Source: DASWJZ01 sp963792885 (GTDB lineage Bacteria; Pseudomonadota; Alphaproteobacteria; Rhizobiales; Afifellaceae). From it: a stretch of 64,000 nt of DNA. Under the pieces are notes generated by a model. That model ran no database searches. It worked only from the letters and a program-made list of their open reading frames with translations, and was not told the origin of the DNA. A program made the position numbers and the translations under genes. The stretch covers positions 124,001 to 188,000 of the forward strand of contig CAWBXX010000002.1 of assembly GCA_963792885.1 (NCBI GenBank), written 5' to 3'. Positions 44,682 through 54,874 of the stretch are shown one piece after another; position 1 is the first letter of the stretch, and each line of letters starts with the position of its first letter.

Positions 44682-45616
44682 TTGAACGACGCAACATTCG
44701 AGACTCGCCTCGCTTCCGCGGGGAACACCGTGGAAGAAACCCTTGCGGAGCTGATGGCGGCGACGCCGATCGCGGGCGAGCTGGGACGCCCGAAGCGGCT
44801 GATCGAGGCCATGCGTTACGCGACGCTTGCGCGGCGGCAAGCGGCTCAGGCCGTTCCTCGCGGTCGAGGCGGCGCGGCTCTTCGGCGTGGAAGGGCCCGG
44901 CGTCCTCCGCGCGGCCGCGTCGGTCGAGCTGATCCACTGCTATAGTCTGGTGCACGACGACCTCCCGGCGATGGACGATGACGACCTCCGCCGCGGCCGT
45001 CCGACCACGCATCGCGCCTATGACGACGCTACCGCGATCCTCGCGGGCGACTCGCTCCTGACGCTCGCCTTCGACGTGCTTTCCGACCGAGCGACCGATC
45101 CCGACCCCGCGATCCGTGTCGCGCTGGTCTCGACGCTGGCGCGCGCCGCCGGTATCGGCGGGATGGCCGGCGGACAGATGCTCGACCTTGAGGCGGAGGG
45201 CCGCTTCGCCGCCGACGGCAAGCCGCTTGTCCTCGGCGAGACCGAGATCCTGCGCCTGCAGGCGATGAAGACCGGCGCGCTGCTCACCGCCTCCGCCGAG
45301 ATGGGCGCGATCATCGGCCGCGCCGACGAAGCCGGCCGCAAGGCGCTCCGCGCCTACGGGCACCTGCTCGGGCAGGCGTTTCAGATCGCCGACGATCTCC
45401 TCGATGTCGAATCCGATGCGGCAACGCTCGGCAAGGCGACCGGCAAGGATTTCAGGAATGGGCAAGGCGACCCTGATCGGGCTTTGGGGCGTCGAGGCCG
45501 CGCGCAAGCGCCTCGCCGGGCTCGTAGCGGACGCGGAGAAGGCGCTCTCAGGCTTCGACGCGCGCGCCGATGTGCTTCGTCGCGCCGCGCATTTCGTCGC
45601 CGACCGCAAGAACTGA
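44682..45616 (+). pseudogene. Short-chain polyprenyl (farnesyl/geranylgeranyl) diphosphate synthase (frameshifted)
   Basis: Makes farnesyl (or geranylgeranyl) diphosphate, the substrate of HpnD. Both Asp-rich motifs are present: VHDDLPAMDDDDLRRG and GQAFQIADDLLDVESD, with GGKRLRPFLAVEAARL and MKTGALLTASAEMG. A TTG at 44682 with GGGGGCAG before it gives a normal N-terminus. Two extra bases, at 44832 and about 45451, split the gene; correction gives roughly 310 residues. The residues around the first Asp-rich motif match FPP/GGPP synthases; product length cannot be assigned from sequence alone. It is divergent from hpnN. Confidence 0.8.
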
Positions 45617-45624
45617 GCACGGCA

Positions 45625-46524
45625 GTGGCGAGTGTCAGCCTAAGCGGCGTGATCGCGGCTGCCGCAACGCCGATCACGAACGACTTCGCAGCCGGACACC
45701 GATCGCTTCGTCGCGCTCTGCCGCGACGCTGCTCGATCAGGGCTGCGACGGGCTCAACATCTGCGGCACGACCGGCGAGGCGACATCATTCACGGTCGCG
45801 CAGCGCATGGCGATCATGAGCGCTGCCGCATCCGCGCTTCCGCTCTCGCGGCTGATGGTCGGCACCGGCGCGGCGGCGCTAGCCGATGCGGTCGCGCTCA
45901 CCAAGGCACGCCGCCGCGCTCGGCTTCGCCGGCGCGCTCATCATCCCGCCCTTCTATTACAAGGAGCGTGGACGACGACGGCATCGTCCGCCTCTTCGCG
46001 CGTCTCGTCGCGGCGACGGCTGAGAAGCCGATCGACCTCTACCTCTACAATTTCCCCGCGCTTTCCGGCGTCCCCTATACGCCCGCGCTCGTCAAGCCGG
46101 CTCTGTTCCGAGTTCGGCTCGCCGCATCGCCGGCCTGAAGGATTCCTCCGGCGATCTCGACTATGCGGCAAGGGATCGCAACGGCGTTGCCCGAGCTTCG
46201 CGTCTTCCCGAGCAACGAGGCGGTGCTGCTTCGTGCGCGCGCCGGCGAGTTCGCCGGCTGCATCTCGGCCAGCGCCAACGTGAACGCCGAGTACTGCGCG
46301 CGCGCCTTCCGCGACGGCGACGAGGCGGCGCTTGCGACCGCCGACGAAGATCCGCGCGCTCGTCTCGCGAAAGCCGCTGATCGCGAGCGTGAAGGCGGTG
46401 CTCGCCTATCGCATGAACGATCCGGCGTTCGAGGCACTGATGCCGCCGCTCACGCCGCTGTCGCGATAACGACAAGCGGCAACTGATCGAGGACGTCGCG
46501 CCGCTGCTCGGGAATACCGCGTGA
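45625..46524 (+). pseudogene. Dihydrodipicolinate synthase/N-acetylneuraminate lyase family gene, multiply frameshifted
   Basis: A DapA-family aldolase fold in fragments. Segments in order are VIAAAATPITNDFA, PDTDRFVALC, LLDQGCDGLNICGTTGEATSF (the phosphate/keto-acid loop), AALGFAGALIIPPFYYKE, PIDLYLYNFPALSGVPYTP (catalytic Tyr), RIAGLKDSSGDLDYA (Schiff-base Lys), PELRVFPSNEAV and YRMNDPAFEALMPPLTPL. Nine single extra bases, at about 45691, 45728, 45906, 45967, 46097, 46122, 46168, 46343 and 46464, are needed to join them; together they restore one 299-residue frame. The GTG 45625 start follows the polyprenyl synthase stop by 8 bases. As written the gene is non-functional. Confidence 0.75.
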
Positions 46525-46531
46525 TCGTCGC

Positions 46532-47973
46532 TTAGTCGCGTGCGCCGAGCCGGCGAAGCAATGCGAGGACCGTGCCCTGTGCGGCGGCCGGACAGTGGCC
46601 CTGCACCGATTGCAGCAGCGTCGTTCCCGAATCGTCGGGCATGTTCGGATCCGCGCCGTTTTCGACGAGGAACTCGATCATCTCAGTCTGACCCGAATTT
46701 GCCGCATAGTGAAGCGGGGGCTCGCCGTCGTGGCCGCTTCTTGTATTGATGTCCACGCCGAAGGAGACCAACAGCTCGACCATCTCGATGCTGCCCGACA
46801 GCACCGCCCAGTGGATAGGGGTGTCGCGATAGACGCCGTCGCGGGCAAGCGGATCGGAGCCGGCGGCAAGGAGCGTTTCCGCCACCGCGACATTCCCGTA
46901 GGCGGCGGCGGCCGCGAGCGGCGTTCTTCCCTGCGCATCGCGGGCATCAAGGTCAGCACCGCGATCGATCAAGAGCTGCGCAACTTCGGGATGACCGCCG
47001 ACAGCGGCAAGGTGCAGCGGGTGCGAGCGCCCTGGGTCTCCCTCCGCTTCAAGGTCGGCCCCCGCATCGATCAGCATGCCGGCGATCCAGGTTTGCCCCG
47101 TAGCCGCCGCCAAATGGAGCGGTGTGACTGAACAGGTGGGGCGCGTTCACATCGGCGCCATGCGCGATAAGCTCCTGGACGCGCGCGACGTCGCCGGCAT
47201 TGACCGCGTCGCCGAGATCGTCGGGCCGAGCGCCAAGGTCAAGCAGAGATTCGGCCGCCTGCCACTGCCTGCGCATCCGCGCATATTGCAGCGGCCGCAC
47301 GCCGGTATTGTCGGACGCGTTGATGTCAGCGCCCTCAGCGACCAGGAACTTGATCATCTTCAGATGGCCGTAGAGTGCCGCATAGTGGAGCGGCGTCTCG
47401 CCGTTTCGCGGCGCCCGGGCGTCTACGCTGCCGCCGTTTGCCAGGAGCAGCCGCGCGACCTCGACCTGTCCCGCCACAGCGGCGAAATCGAGCGGCGTGT
47501 TACCGTTCGCCGTGTCCCTCGCGACAGGATCTGCGCCGCGCGCAAGCAACAGCTGGGCAACGGATAGGCTATCGAAGGCAGCGGCGACCATCAGCGGCGT
47601 TCTTCCCGCCCCGTCGCGAGCGTCAACCGACATGCCGCGATCGATCAGCAGTCCTGCGACAGCGGCCTGATCGGTGAGCGCCGCCCAATGCAGGGGATAG
47701 ACGGCGGGTGTTTGGCGCTCCGGCGTCGCATCCGGCCGGATCGATTTCATGATAGCGCAAGGCCGCCTCGAAAAGGCCGGGCGGCAGGGCGTGCAAATCT
47801 CCGGCGAGAAGTGTTGCCGACGAAGTAGAACTTCCGGCAGGAGCCACGACAGCGCCGCCTGCTTGAGCCGCCGGCGCGCTCAGCGACAAGAGAAGAAAGA
47901 AGAAGACGTGTGCTGCGGACGCTGGCGCTCGGCATGCCATGCCCTCCCACGCCGATATTCTGCTCCATGCCAT
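46532..47973 (-). pseudogene. Secreted ankyrin-repeat protein (frameshifted)
   Basis: At least ten ankyrin repeats of about 33 residues, with repeated GNTPLDFAAVAGQVEVARLLL-like and GRTPLAAAAAYGNVAVAETLL-like units. The upstream end encodes a signal peptide (ACRAPASAAHVFFFLLLSLSAPAAQA) in one frame; the first repeat block begins in a second frame near 47750 and the last block lies in the next frame after an extra base at 47138 (APTCSVTPLHLAAATGQTW). Corrected, it is one exported protein of about 475 residues that could bind other proteins in the periplasm. ATG 47940 is an alternative start. Convergent with the dapA-like gene, only 7 bases away. Confidence 0.65.
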
Positions 47974-48018
47974 CGCAAAAAGAAAGCCGGACCGGCGGCA
48001 ACGCCTCGTGATGGCACG

Positions 48019-49508
<1,490 letters not shown>

Positions 49509-49512
<4 letters not shown>

Positions 49513-50855
49513 CGCGCTGCCTCCGATGGCACGACCGCGGCCGCCGCGCGCATCCATTGATCGAGTTTCTGTGCTTCGGCCGCGCTTACCCTGAGCCCGA
49601 GCTTCGAGCGTCGCCAGAGCACATCCTCGGCGGTCCTCGCCCATTCGTGCTCCATCAGATAGCGGACCTCGCGCTCGGTCAGGCCGCTGCCGAAGGAAGC
49701 GCCCCAGTCGGCTTCGACGCGCGCGGCTTCGAGGATCGCGCGGGCGCGCGTGCCGTAGGCATGCGCCAGCCGCTCGGCGCGCTCTTGCGGGCACGAGGGC
49801 GCAAGGGACATGATCTCGGCCGCAAGCGCCGCAACGCCGCCGACCGGAAAGTCGCCGCCCGGCAGCGGCGCCTCCGCAGTCCACGGCCTCCCCATACCCG
49901 CGAAGAACGGCTGCAGCTTCTGAAGCGCGGCTTCGGCGAGCCGCCGATAGGTGGTGATCTTGCCGCCGTAGATGTTGAGCACAGGCGGCGCGTCGGCGCC
50001 GCCGCCGTCGAGCTTGAGCACGTAGTCGCGCGTTGCCGCCTGCGCGGCGCTGGCGCCGTCGTCGTGAAGCGGGCGCACGCCCGAATAGGTCCACACGACG
50101 CTCGCGGGGGCGATCGGCTGGCGGAAATATTCGCTCGCCGCCCGGCAGAGGTAGTCGATCTCCTCCTCGTGCGCGGACCCCGAGGGCGGGCCTGCGGAGC
50201 GTTGAGCGAGCACCTTCGCGGAAGATATGGCGCGCTCGGCGCGGCCGCGGTGCCGCCGCCGATCGGCGTCGCGAGAGTCGCACCTGCAGCGCGCCATCCC
50301 GCCGGCCGTGCGCTCCGCCTTCGTCATCTCTGTGCGCGTCTCTATAACCGCGCCGCGTTCCGCAGCGTCGATGGCGTTCAGAACGACGAGCCGCGCGTCG
50401 TCGACCCAGCAGTCGGAGTATTCGAAGCCTCTGCGGTAGTCGGGCTTGAGCGGCAGGCCGGCCTCGTCCTTGGTGAGGTCGACGGGCCGCGTAGGCGGCA
50501 GCAGCTTCCGTCCGCCGAGATGGTCGTAGAGGAAGAGCGCGAGCCGGATCAGCCAGGCTGGCCGCAGGCCCTTGTGATGTGGCAGCACGAAGCGCAGCGG
50601 CGAGATAATGTGCGGCCCGGCGCGAAGCAGGACCTCGCGCTCCATCAGCGCCTCGCGCACCAGCCGGAACTCGTAATATTCGAGATAGCGAAGGCCGCCA
50701 TGGATCAGCTTGGTGGAGGCCGAGGACGTGGCGCCGGCGAGGTCCGACTTCTCGCAAAGGTAGACGGAAAGCCCACGCCCTGCCGCATCGCGCGCAATGC
50801 CGCAGCCGTTGATCCCGCCGCCGATGATGGCGATGTCGAAGACCACAGAGCGCAC
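49509..50855 (-). CDS. glpD: Glycerol-3-phosphate dehydrogenase (quinone), internally deleted
   Basis: Membrane-associated flavoprotein oxidising glycerol 3-phosphate to dihydroxyacetone phosphate with quinone as acceptor. The FAD-binding start IAIIGGGINGCGIARDAAGRG, STKLIHGGLRYLEYYEFRLV and the C-terminal domain (EEEIDYLCRAASEYF, YSGVRPLHDD, IYGGKITTYRRLAEAAL) are conserved. Between about residues 178 and 221 the central sequence is short and degenerate: the usual VNAAGPW and RLVKGSHIV segments are missing, and the 448-residue total is 50-60 below normal. Substrate-binding residues lie in the missing part, so activity is doubtful. GTG 50855 follows GGAG. Confidence 0.8.
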
Positions 50856-50931
50856 GCCGTCTCCCCTTGTGCCGCCGCCTTTTAGCCACGCCCGGCGGGC
50901 CGTGGCGAGGGCCAATTCGGCCTGCCCTGTC

Positions 50932-52125
50932 CTACGAAGCGATCTCGCGGAAATTCGCGACAAGCGCTGCGGCAAATTCCGGCGAATTGATATGATGCGG
51001 CAGCTCCACGAGCTTGCGCTGCGGCCCCTCGCGGAAGGTCGCTCGGATCGCGGCGAAAAGCGCCGCGTCGGCCGCCGGATCGTGGAACGGCTGATCGGGC
51101 GCATCGATCGCCGAGACACCGCCAAGCGGCAGCAGAAAGCGGACCGGCCCCTCGCAGCGATTGAGCCGCTCGGCGATCCACGTGCCGGCCGCGCGGTTCT
51201 CCTCCGGCGTCGTCCGCATCAGCGTCACCTGCGCATTGTGGACGTGGAATTTCCGTGCCGAGAATTTCTCCGGCACGCTTTCTCGCGGCCCGAAATTCAC
51301 CATGTCGAGCGCCCCGACCGAGACGACCGCGGGGGCGCGCGTTCTGATCATCGCGCCGAAGCGGTCTTCCGTGCAGGGCAACACACCGCCGACGAGATAG
51401 TCCGCAACCTCCGTCGTGGTGACGTCGATCACGCCGGCGAAGAAGCCGGAATCGACGAGCTTCTCCATCGACTGGCCGCCAACCCCGGTGGCGTGGAAGA
51501 CGAAGGGCTCATAGTCGGCTTGAAGCGCCTGGCGCACCAGCGTCACGCACTCGGTCGTCACGCCGAACATGGTGAGGCCGAGGCCCGGCTTGTCGGCCGC
51601 CGAGGCCGCGACGCGATTCTTCGCCATGCCGGCGACTGCGTGGGCGGCATTGCCGAGCACCTGGCGCGAGATGGCGTTGAGGCCCGCTACGTCCACCACC
51701 GAATACATCATGGCGATGTCGCTCGGGCCGACATAAGAAGCGACGTTGCCCGACGCGACGGTCGAGACCATGAGCTTCGGTACGCCGATCGGGAGCGCCC
51801 GCATCGCCGCCGTGACGAGCGCCGTGTTCCCCGAGCCGCCGAGCCCGAGCACCCCCGCGACGTTGTCGCGCGAAAGGAGGTAGCGCGTGAGCGCCTCAGA
51901 CATCGCGGTGATCGCCGCGCCGCGGTCGCCGCCGCCGAGCACCGCCGCCGCTCCGTCCGGATGAAACGCCGCCACCTCTTCCGCGCCGACGTCGGCGATG
52001 GTCTTGCCCGAGCGCGTGCCGACATCGACCAGCACGGCGTCGGCGCCGGCTGCGATCACGCAGTCCTTGGCGTAGGCGAGCTCCGCCCCCTTGGTGTCGG
52101 CGGTGCCGACCACATAGACCCTCAA
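50932..52125 (-). CDS. UPF0261 (Tm-1-like ATP-binding) family protein
   Basis: A 397-residue protein of the UPF0261/Tm-1-like family, which has an N-terminal ATP-binding domain and a C-terminal domain often fused to or beside a phosphoenolpyruvate-hydrolase-like TIM barrel. Signatures: VYVVGTADTKGAELAYAKD, VLGLGGSGNTALVTAAMRALP, MVSTVASGNVASYVGPSDI, TGVGGQSMEKLVDSG and LLPLGGVSAIDAPDQPFHDP. Biochemical function is not established. It may be co-transcribed with glpD and glpK (76-base gap) and faces the sulfur-oxidation genes divergently across 188 bases. Confidence 0.8.
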   Translation of the reverse strand: MRVYVVGTADTKGAELAYAKDCVIAAGADAVLVDVGTRSGKTIADVGAEEVAAFHPDGAAAVLGGGDRGAAITAMSEALTRYLLSRDNVAGVLGLGGSGNTALVTAAMRALPIGVPKLMVSTVASGNVASYVGPSDIAMMYSVVDVAGLNAISRQVLGNAAHAVAGMAKNRVAASAADKPGLGLTMFGVTTECVTLVRQALQADYEPFVFHATGVGGQSMEKLVDSGFFAGVIDVTTTEVADYLVGGVLPCTEDRFGAMIRTRAPAVVSVGALDMVNFGPRESVPEKFSARKFHVHNAQVTLMRTTPEENRAAGTWIAERLNRCEGPVRFLLPLGGVSAIDAPDQPFHDPAADAALFAAIRATFREGPQRKLVELPHHINSPEFAAALVANFREIAS

Positions 52126-52313
52126 CGCACCCTCCCGAGCTTTCTTGTTGGCCTCACCTTAGCGCGCCGCAGCGGGCTGCGCCATCGCCGCGGCTCGACG
52201 CGTATATGCTAGCTCAATCCCGCGGCCCGGATTGAGCGAGCGCAAAGCCTCGCCGGGCCGGCATGCCTAAGGAGCCTAGGCAATCGGCGCGGGAAGACGG
52301 GAGGAGAACCGAC

Positions 52314-53390
52314 GTGCAGCTACGGGTCATCGACTTCGGCTATGTGAGCGCGCTCCGCAGCCAGGCCGTCTATCACGGCCTTGCCGCAGCGATGACAGCG
52401 GACGACGACCCGGTGCTTTCGATCGTCAACCCGGACGCGCCTTATGTCTGTGTCGGCATGCACCAGGAGATCGAGAAGGAGGTCGACGAGGATTTTTGCA
52501 AGAGGGAGAACCTCTCGATCATCCGTCGCCACGTAGGAGGCGGAGCGGTCTATCTCGACCGCAATCAGATGTTCATTCACTTCATCTACCCGCGCCGCAA
52601 GGCGCCGGAGTTCGCGGTCAACCTCTATCCGATGTTCATCGCGCCGATGGTCGCGACCTATCGCGATCTCGGCATCGCCGCCGAATACCGGCCGGTGAAC
52701 GACGTCCAGGTCGCCGGCCGCAAGATCGGCGGCACCGGTGCTGCCTCGATCGCCGAGGCGACGCTCTTCGTCTCAAGCTTCATGTTCGACTTCGATACTG
52801 AGAAGATGGCGCACTGCCTGAAGGTGCCGTCGGAGAAATTCCGCGACAAGCTGAAGACGACGCTCGAAGACTACATGACCACGATGACCAAGCTCCTCGT
52901 CAAGGTGCCGGCGCGCGAAGAGGTGAAAACGCTCTTCTTGAAGCACTGCGAAAGCGCGCTCGGTGTGACGGTCGTGGAGGACAAGCCGACCGAAGCCGAG
53001 GAGAAGGCGATTACGGCCGAAGAAAAGGCACTGTCCGAACCCGCTTGGACCCGCCTTCAGGGGCGTAAGCTCGTCGAGCTCGGCGTGAAGATCTCCGCCG
53101 GCACGCATCTGACCGAGAGCATGCATAAAGCGCGTGGCGGCTTGATCCGCGTGCACCTTCTGGCACGCGACGGCAAGATCGCCGAGCTGATGCTCTCCGG
53201 CGACTTCACCTGCCTGCCGCCTGACGGCATCGACCGCCTCGCCGAGACGCTACACGGCGCGACGCTTGACCAGGAGGCGCTGACCAAGGCCGCCGCCGAC
53301 GGCCTCAAGGCTCTGAAGCTCGACATGCCGGGCGTTGAGCCGGGCGACATCGCAACCGCGGTGATGGCGGCAGTGGAAGCGCCGGGCTAA
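52314..53390 (+). CDS. slpl: Lipoate-protein ligase sLpl(AB) of the sHdr system
   Basis: Attaches lipoate or octanoate to the lipoate-binding protein LbpA, a dedicated ligase distinct from the housekeeping LplA. The ligase domain has NPDAPYVCVGMHQEIEKEV, the RRHVGGGAVYLDRNQ signature and VAGRKIGGTGAASI with the catalytic-region Lys. A C-terminal LplB-like domain (from about residue 245) is fused. GTG 52314 is chosen over ATG 52263 because GGAGGAG lies 7 bases before it and the conserved QLRVIDFGYV follows. It is the first gene of the sulfur-oxidation locus and is separated from the main operon by two genes. Confidence 0.85.
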   Translation: MQLRVIDFGYVSALRSQAVYHGLAAAMTADDDPVLSIVNPDAPYVCVGMHQEIEKEVDEDFCKRENLSIIRRHVGGGAVYLDRNQMFIHFIYPRRKAPEFAVNLYPMFIAPMVATYRDLGIAAEYRPVNDVQVAGRKIGGTGAASIAEATLFVSSFMFDFDTEKMAHCLKVPSEKFRDKLKTTLEDYMTTMTKLLVKVPAREEVKTLFLKHCESALGVTVVEDKPTEAEEKAITAEEKALSEPAWTRLQGRKLVELGVKISAGTHLTESMHKARGGLIRVHLLARDGKIAELMLSGDFTCLPPDGIDRLAETLHGATLDQEALTKAAADGLKALKLDMPGVEPGDIATAVMAAVEAPG

Positions 53391-53396
53391 AGGCGC

Positions 53397-53870
53397 CTAC
53401 TCCTCGTAGGCCAGGTAGCGCTCGATCCGCCAGTGCCCGTCACTCTGCCGGCGGAATACGTCGAGGCCAGGCTCGACTGTCGTGCTCTCTTGGCCAGTGT
53501 CGCGTTGGCGGACCGTCAGGGTCCAATTGAGCCGAACCGCCGCAAGGTCGCCCTGCGCCAGAATATCCTTGATCTCGAGCTCATACGAATAGACACGTGC
53601 GGAGTCGGCAAGCGAGCCTTGCAGCAGTTTGCACAGCGCGTCATATCCCCGCTCAGGCTGGCCGCGGAAATCTGCGGTGAGGTCGCGCGCAAACAGATCA
53701 CAGACCTCGTCGGCGCGGCCGGCGTTGAAGTCGGTCTTCCACTGCGTGAGCGTAGCTGCGATCTCCGCGCGCGATGCGTCTTCGGACGCGGCAGCCGAAG
53801 CGACCGACAGCCCGGCCCAGGCCAGAACCAGGCCGGCAGCCGTCGAGGTCAGGAGATTGGTTCGGGGCAT
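53397..53870 (-). CDS. Secreted SnoaL/NTF2-like protein
   Basis: A 157-residue exported protein on the opposite strand within the sulfur locus. A signal peptide (MPRTNLLTSTAAGLVLAWAG, cleavage near SAAA) precedes an NTF2/SnoaL-type domain: EIAATLTQWKTDFNAGRADEV, LFARDLTADFRG and the terminal DVFRRQSDGHWRIERYLAYE. This domain is a small ligand-binding cone with many uses. The ATG at 53870 is preferred because it starts the signal peptide; the frame extends to a GTG at 53909. Function unknown; role in sulfur oxidation is not evident. Confidence 0.65.
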   Translation of the reverse strand: MPRTNLLTSTAAGLVLAWAGLSVASAAASEDASRAEIAATLTQWKTDFNAGRADEVCDLFARDLTADFRGQPERGYDALCKLLQGSLADSARVYSYELEIKDILAQGDLAAVRLNWTLTVRQRDTGQESTTVEPGLDVFRRQSDGHWRIERYLAYEE

Positions 53871-54011
53871 GACCGCAATCCGCTTTGCGATCTCGACATA
53901 TGCCAGCACCAGTTGCGAAGCGAGCCCGGCAGAGAGGACTCGTTTAACAAGACCCTACCGGCTGTCTTAAGGAGTGCCCGGGAGACTTGATCTCCGCCGC
54001 ACGCGTGATCC

Positions 54012-54704
54012 ATGATGAAGACACTCTGCGTCCTTCAGCACACCGAAGCCGAATATCTCGGCCTGATGGAGGACCATCTCGAAGGCCGTAACATCCGCTT
54101 CCAGTATCGGCGGCCCTTCACGCCGGGCGCCAAGGTGCCGGCGTCGGCGGAGGGCTATGACGGGCTGATCGTTCTCGGAGGCGGGCCGCTTGGCATAGTG
54201 AGCGGGCGCTCTCTGCCGAGCCTGGCCCCGGAGCTGCGCCTGGCGGCCGACTTCCTCGCTCGCGGCCTTCCTGTCGTCGGGATCGGTATCGGCGCCGCGA
54301 TCCTTTCGGTCGCGGCAGGCGGCGGTGCGGAGGAAGCGCCGCTCGGCTTTTTCGTGGAGACGGCACGCCGCGCATCGCCGCAAGCGCTCGGCGGCCATCT
54401 GCCGGAGAGATTTCCGGCGGCCGTCTATATGCGCGACCGTCCGGTCCCGCCTGCCGATGCGGCGATCCTGGCCACCGACGCGGACGGCCATCCCCTCGTC
54501 TTCCAGATCGGCGACAGCTCCGTCGGCTTCCTCGGCCATCCCGGCGTCAAGTCGGCGATGATCGAAGACCTGATCATGGAGTTCGACGAGACGCCGGAAG
54601 GGACCGCGGAGACACTGGAGAAGCTCCGTGCCGCGCAAAGCGAGATAGCCGTAGCGCTCGCCGAGATCATGGTCGGGCTGATCGGGGTCACGGGCTGGAT
54701 GTAA
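54012..54704 (+). CDS. Class I glutamine amidotransferase-like protein lacking the catalytic cysteine
   Basis: A 230-residue GATase1-fold protein. KTLCVLQHTEAEYLGLMEDHL and GLIVLGGGPLGIVSG match the N-terminal half of class I amidotransferases, but the nucleophile elbow reads LPVVGIGIGAAIL (residues 86-98): glycine (G92) replaces the cysteine, and the His-Glu pair is reduced to FLGHPG. Hydrolase activity is therefore unlikely; it may be a binding or regulatory protein. It lies between the sHdr lipoate ligase and dsrE3C. Related genes occur in other sHdr loci, which suggests a role in LbpA assembly, but this is inference. Confidence 0.7.
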   Translation: MMKTLCVLQHTEAEYLGLMEDHLEGRNIRFQYRRPFTPGAKVPASAEGYDGLIVLGGGPLGIVSGRSLPSLAPELRLAADFLARGLPVVGIGIGAAILSVAAGGGAEEAPLGFFVETARRASPQALGGHLPERFPAAVYMRDRPVPPADAAILATDADGHPLVFQIGDSSVGFLGHPGVKSAMIEDLIMEFDETPEGTAETLEKLRAAQSEIAVALAEIMVGLIGVTGWM

Positions 54705-54799
54705 CGGTCGTGCCCGGCCGCCCGGCACTCGCATCTTTCTTGCAATTCGGGTGTGGAACCCATTCCATAAATCGAATATGACGATATGCACGCCTGCGG

Positions 54800-54813
54800 T
54801 TGATCTCAGTCAA
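54800..54813 (+). promoter_or_regulatory. FixK/FNR-type box upstream of dsrE3C
   Basis: TTGATCTCAGTCAA matches the CRP-FNR family consensus TTGA-N6-TCAA exactly at both half-sites. It lies 62 bases before the dsrE3C start and is the only such site noted in the non-coding sequence. In Hyphomicrobiales this box is used by FixK/FnrN-type regulators responding to low oxygen. It suggests that the sulfur-oxidation operon is controlled by a redox or oxygen signal, directly from the sequence match, with regulator identity inferred. Confidence 0.5.
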
Positions 54814-54847
54814 TGAGGCAGAGCCGGCCGGGCGCAGTGTGCCTCAT
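54813..54847. promoter_or_regulatory. Inverted repeat between FixK-type box and dsrE3C
   Basis: ATGAGGCA at 54813-54820 and TGCCTCAT at 54840-54847 are perfect 8-base inverted arms separated by 19 bases, directly following the FixK-type box and 27 bases before the dsrE3C ATG. It may be a second operator (for example for an ArsR-type sHdrR repressor, known to regulate sHdr genes in Hyphomicrobium) or a leader hairpin. No sHdrR gene is seen within this window. Confidence 0.35.
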
Positions 54848-54874
54848 AGGGGGGCGCAGCACGGTCTGCGGATA

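Noticed and set aside
45625..46524. Active dapA for lysine biosynthesis
   Set aside because: Nine frame breaks as written, and no lysine-pathway genes adjacent.
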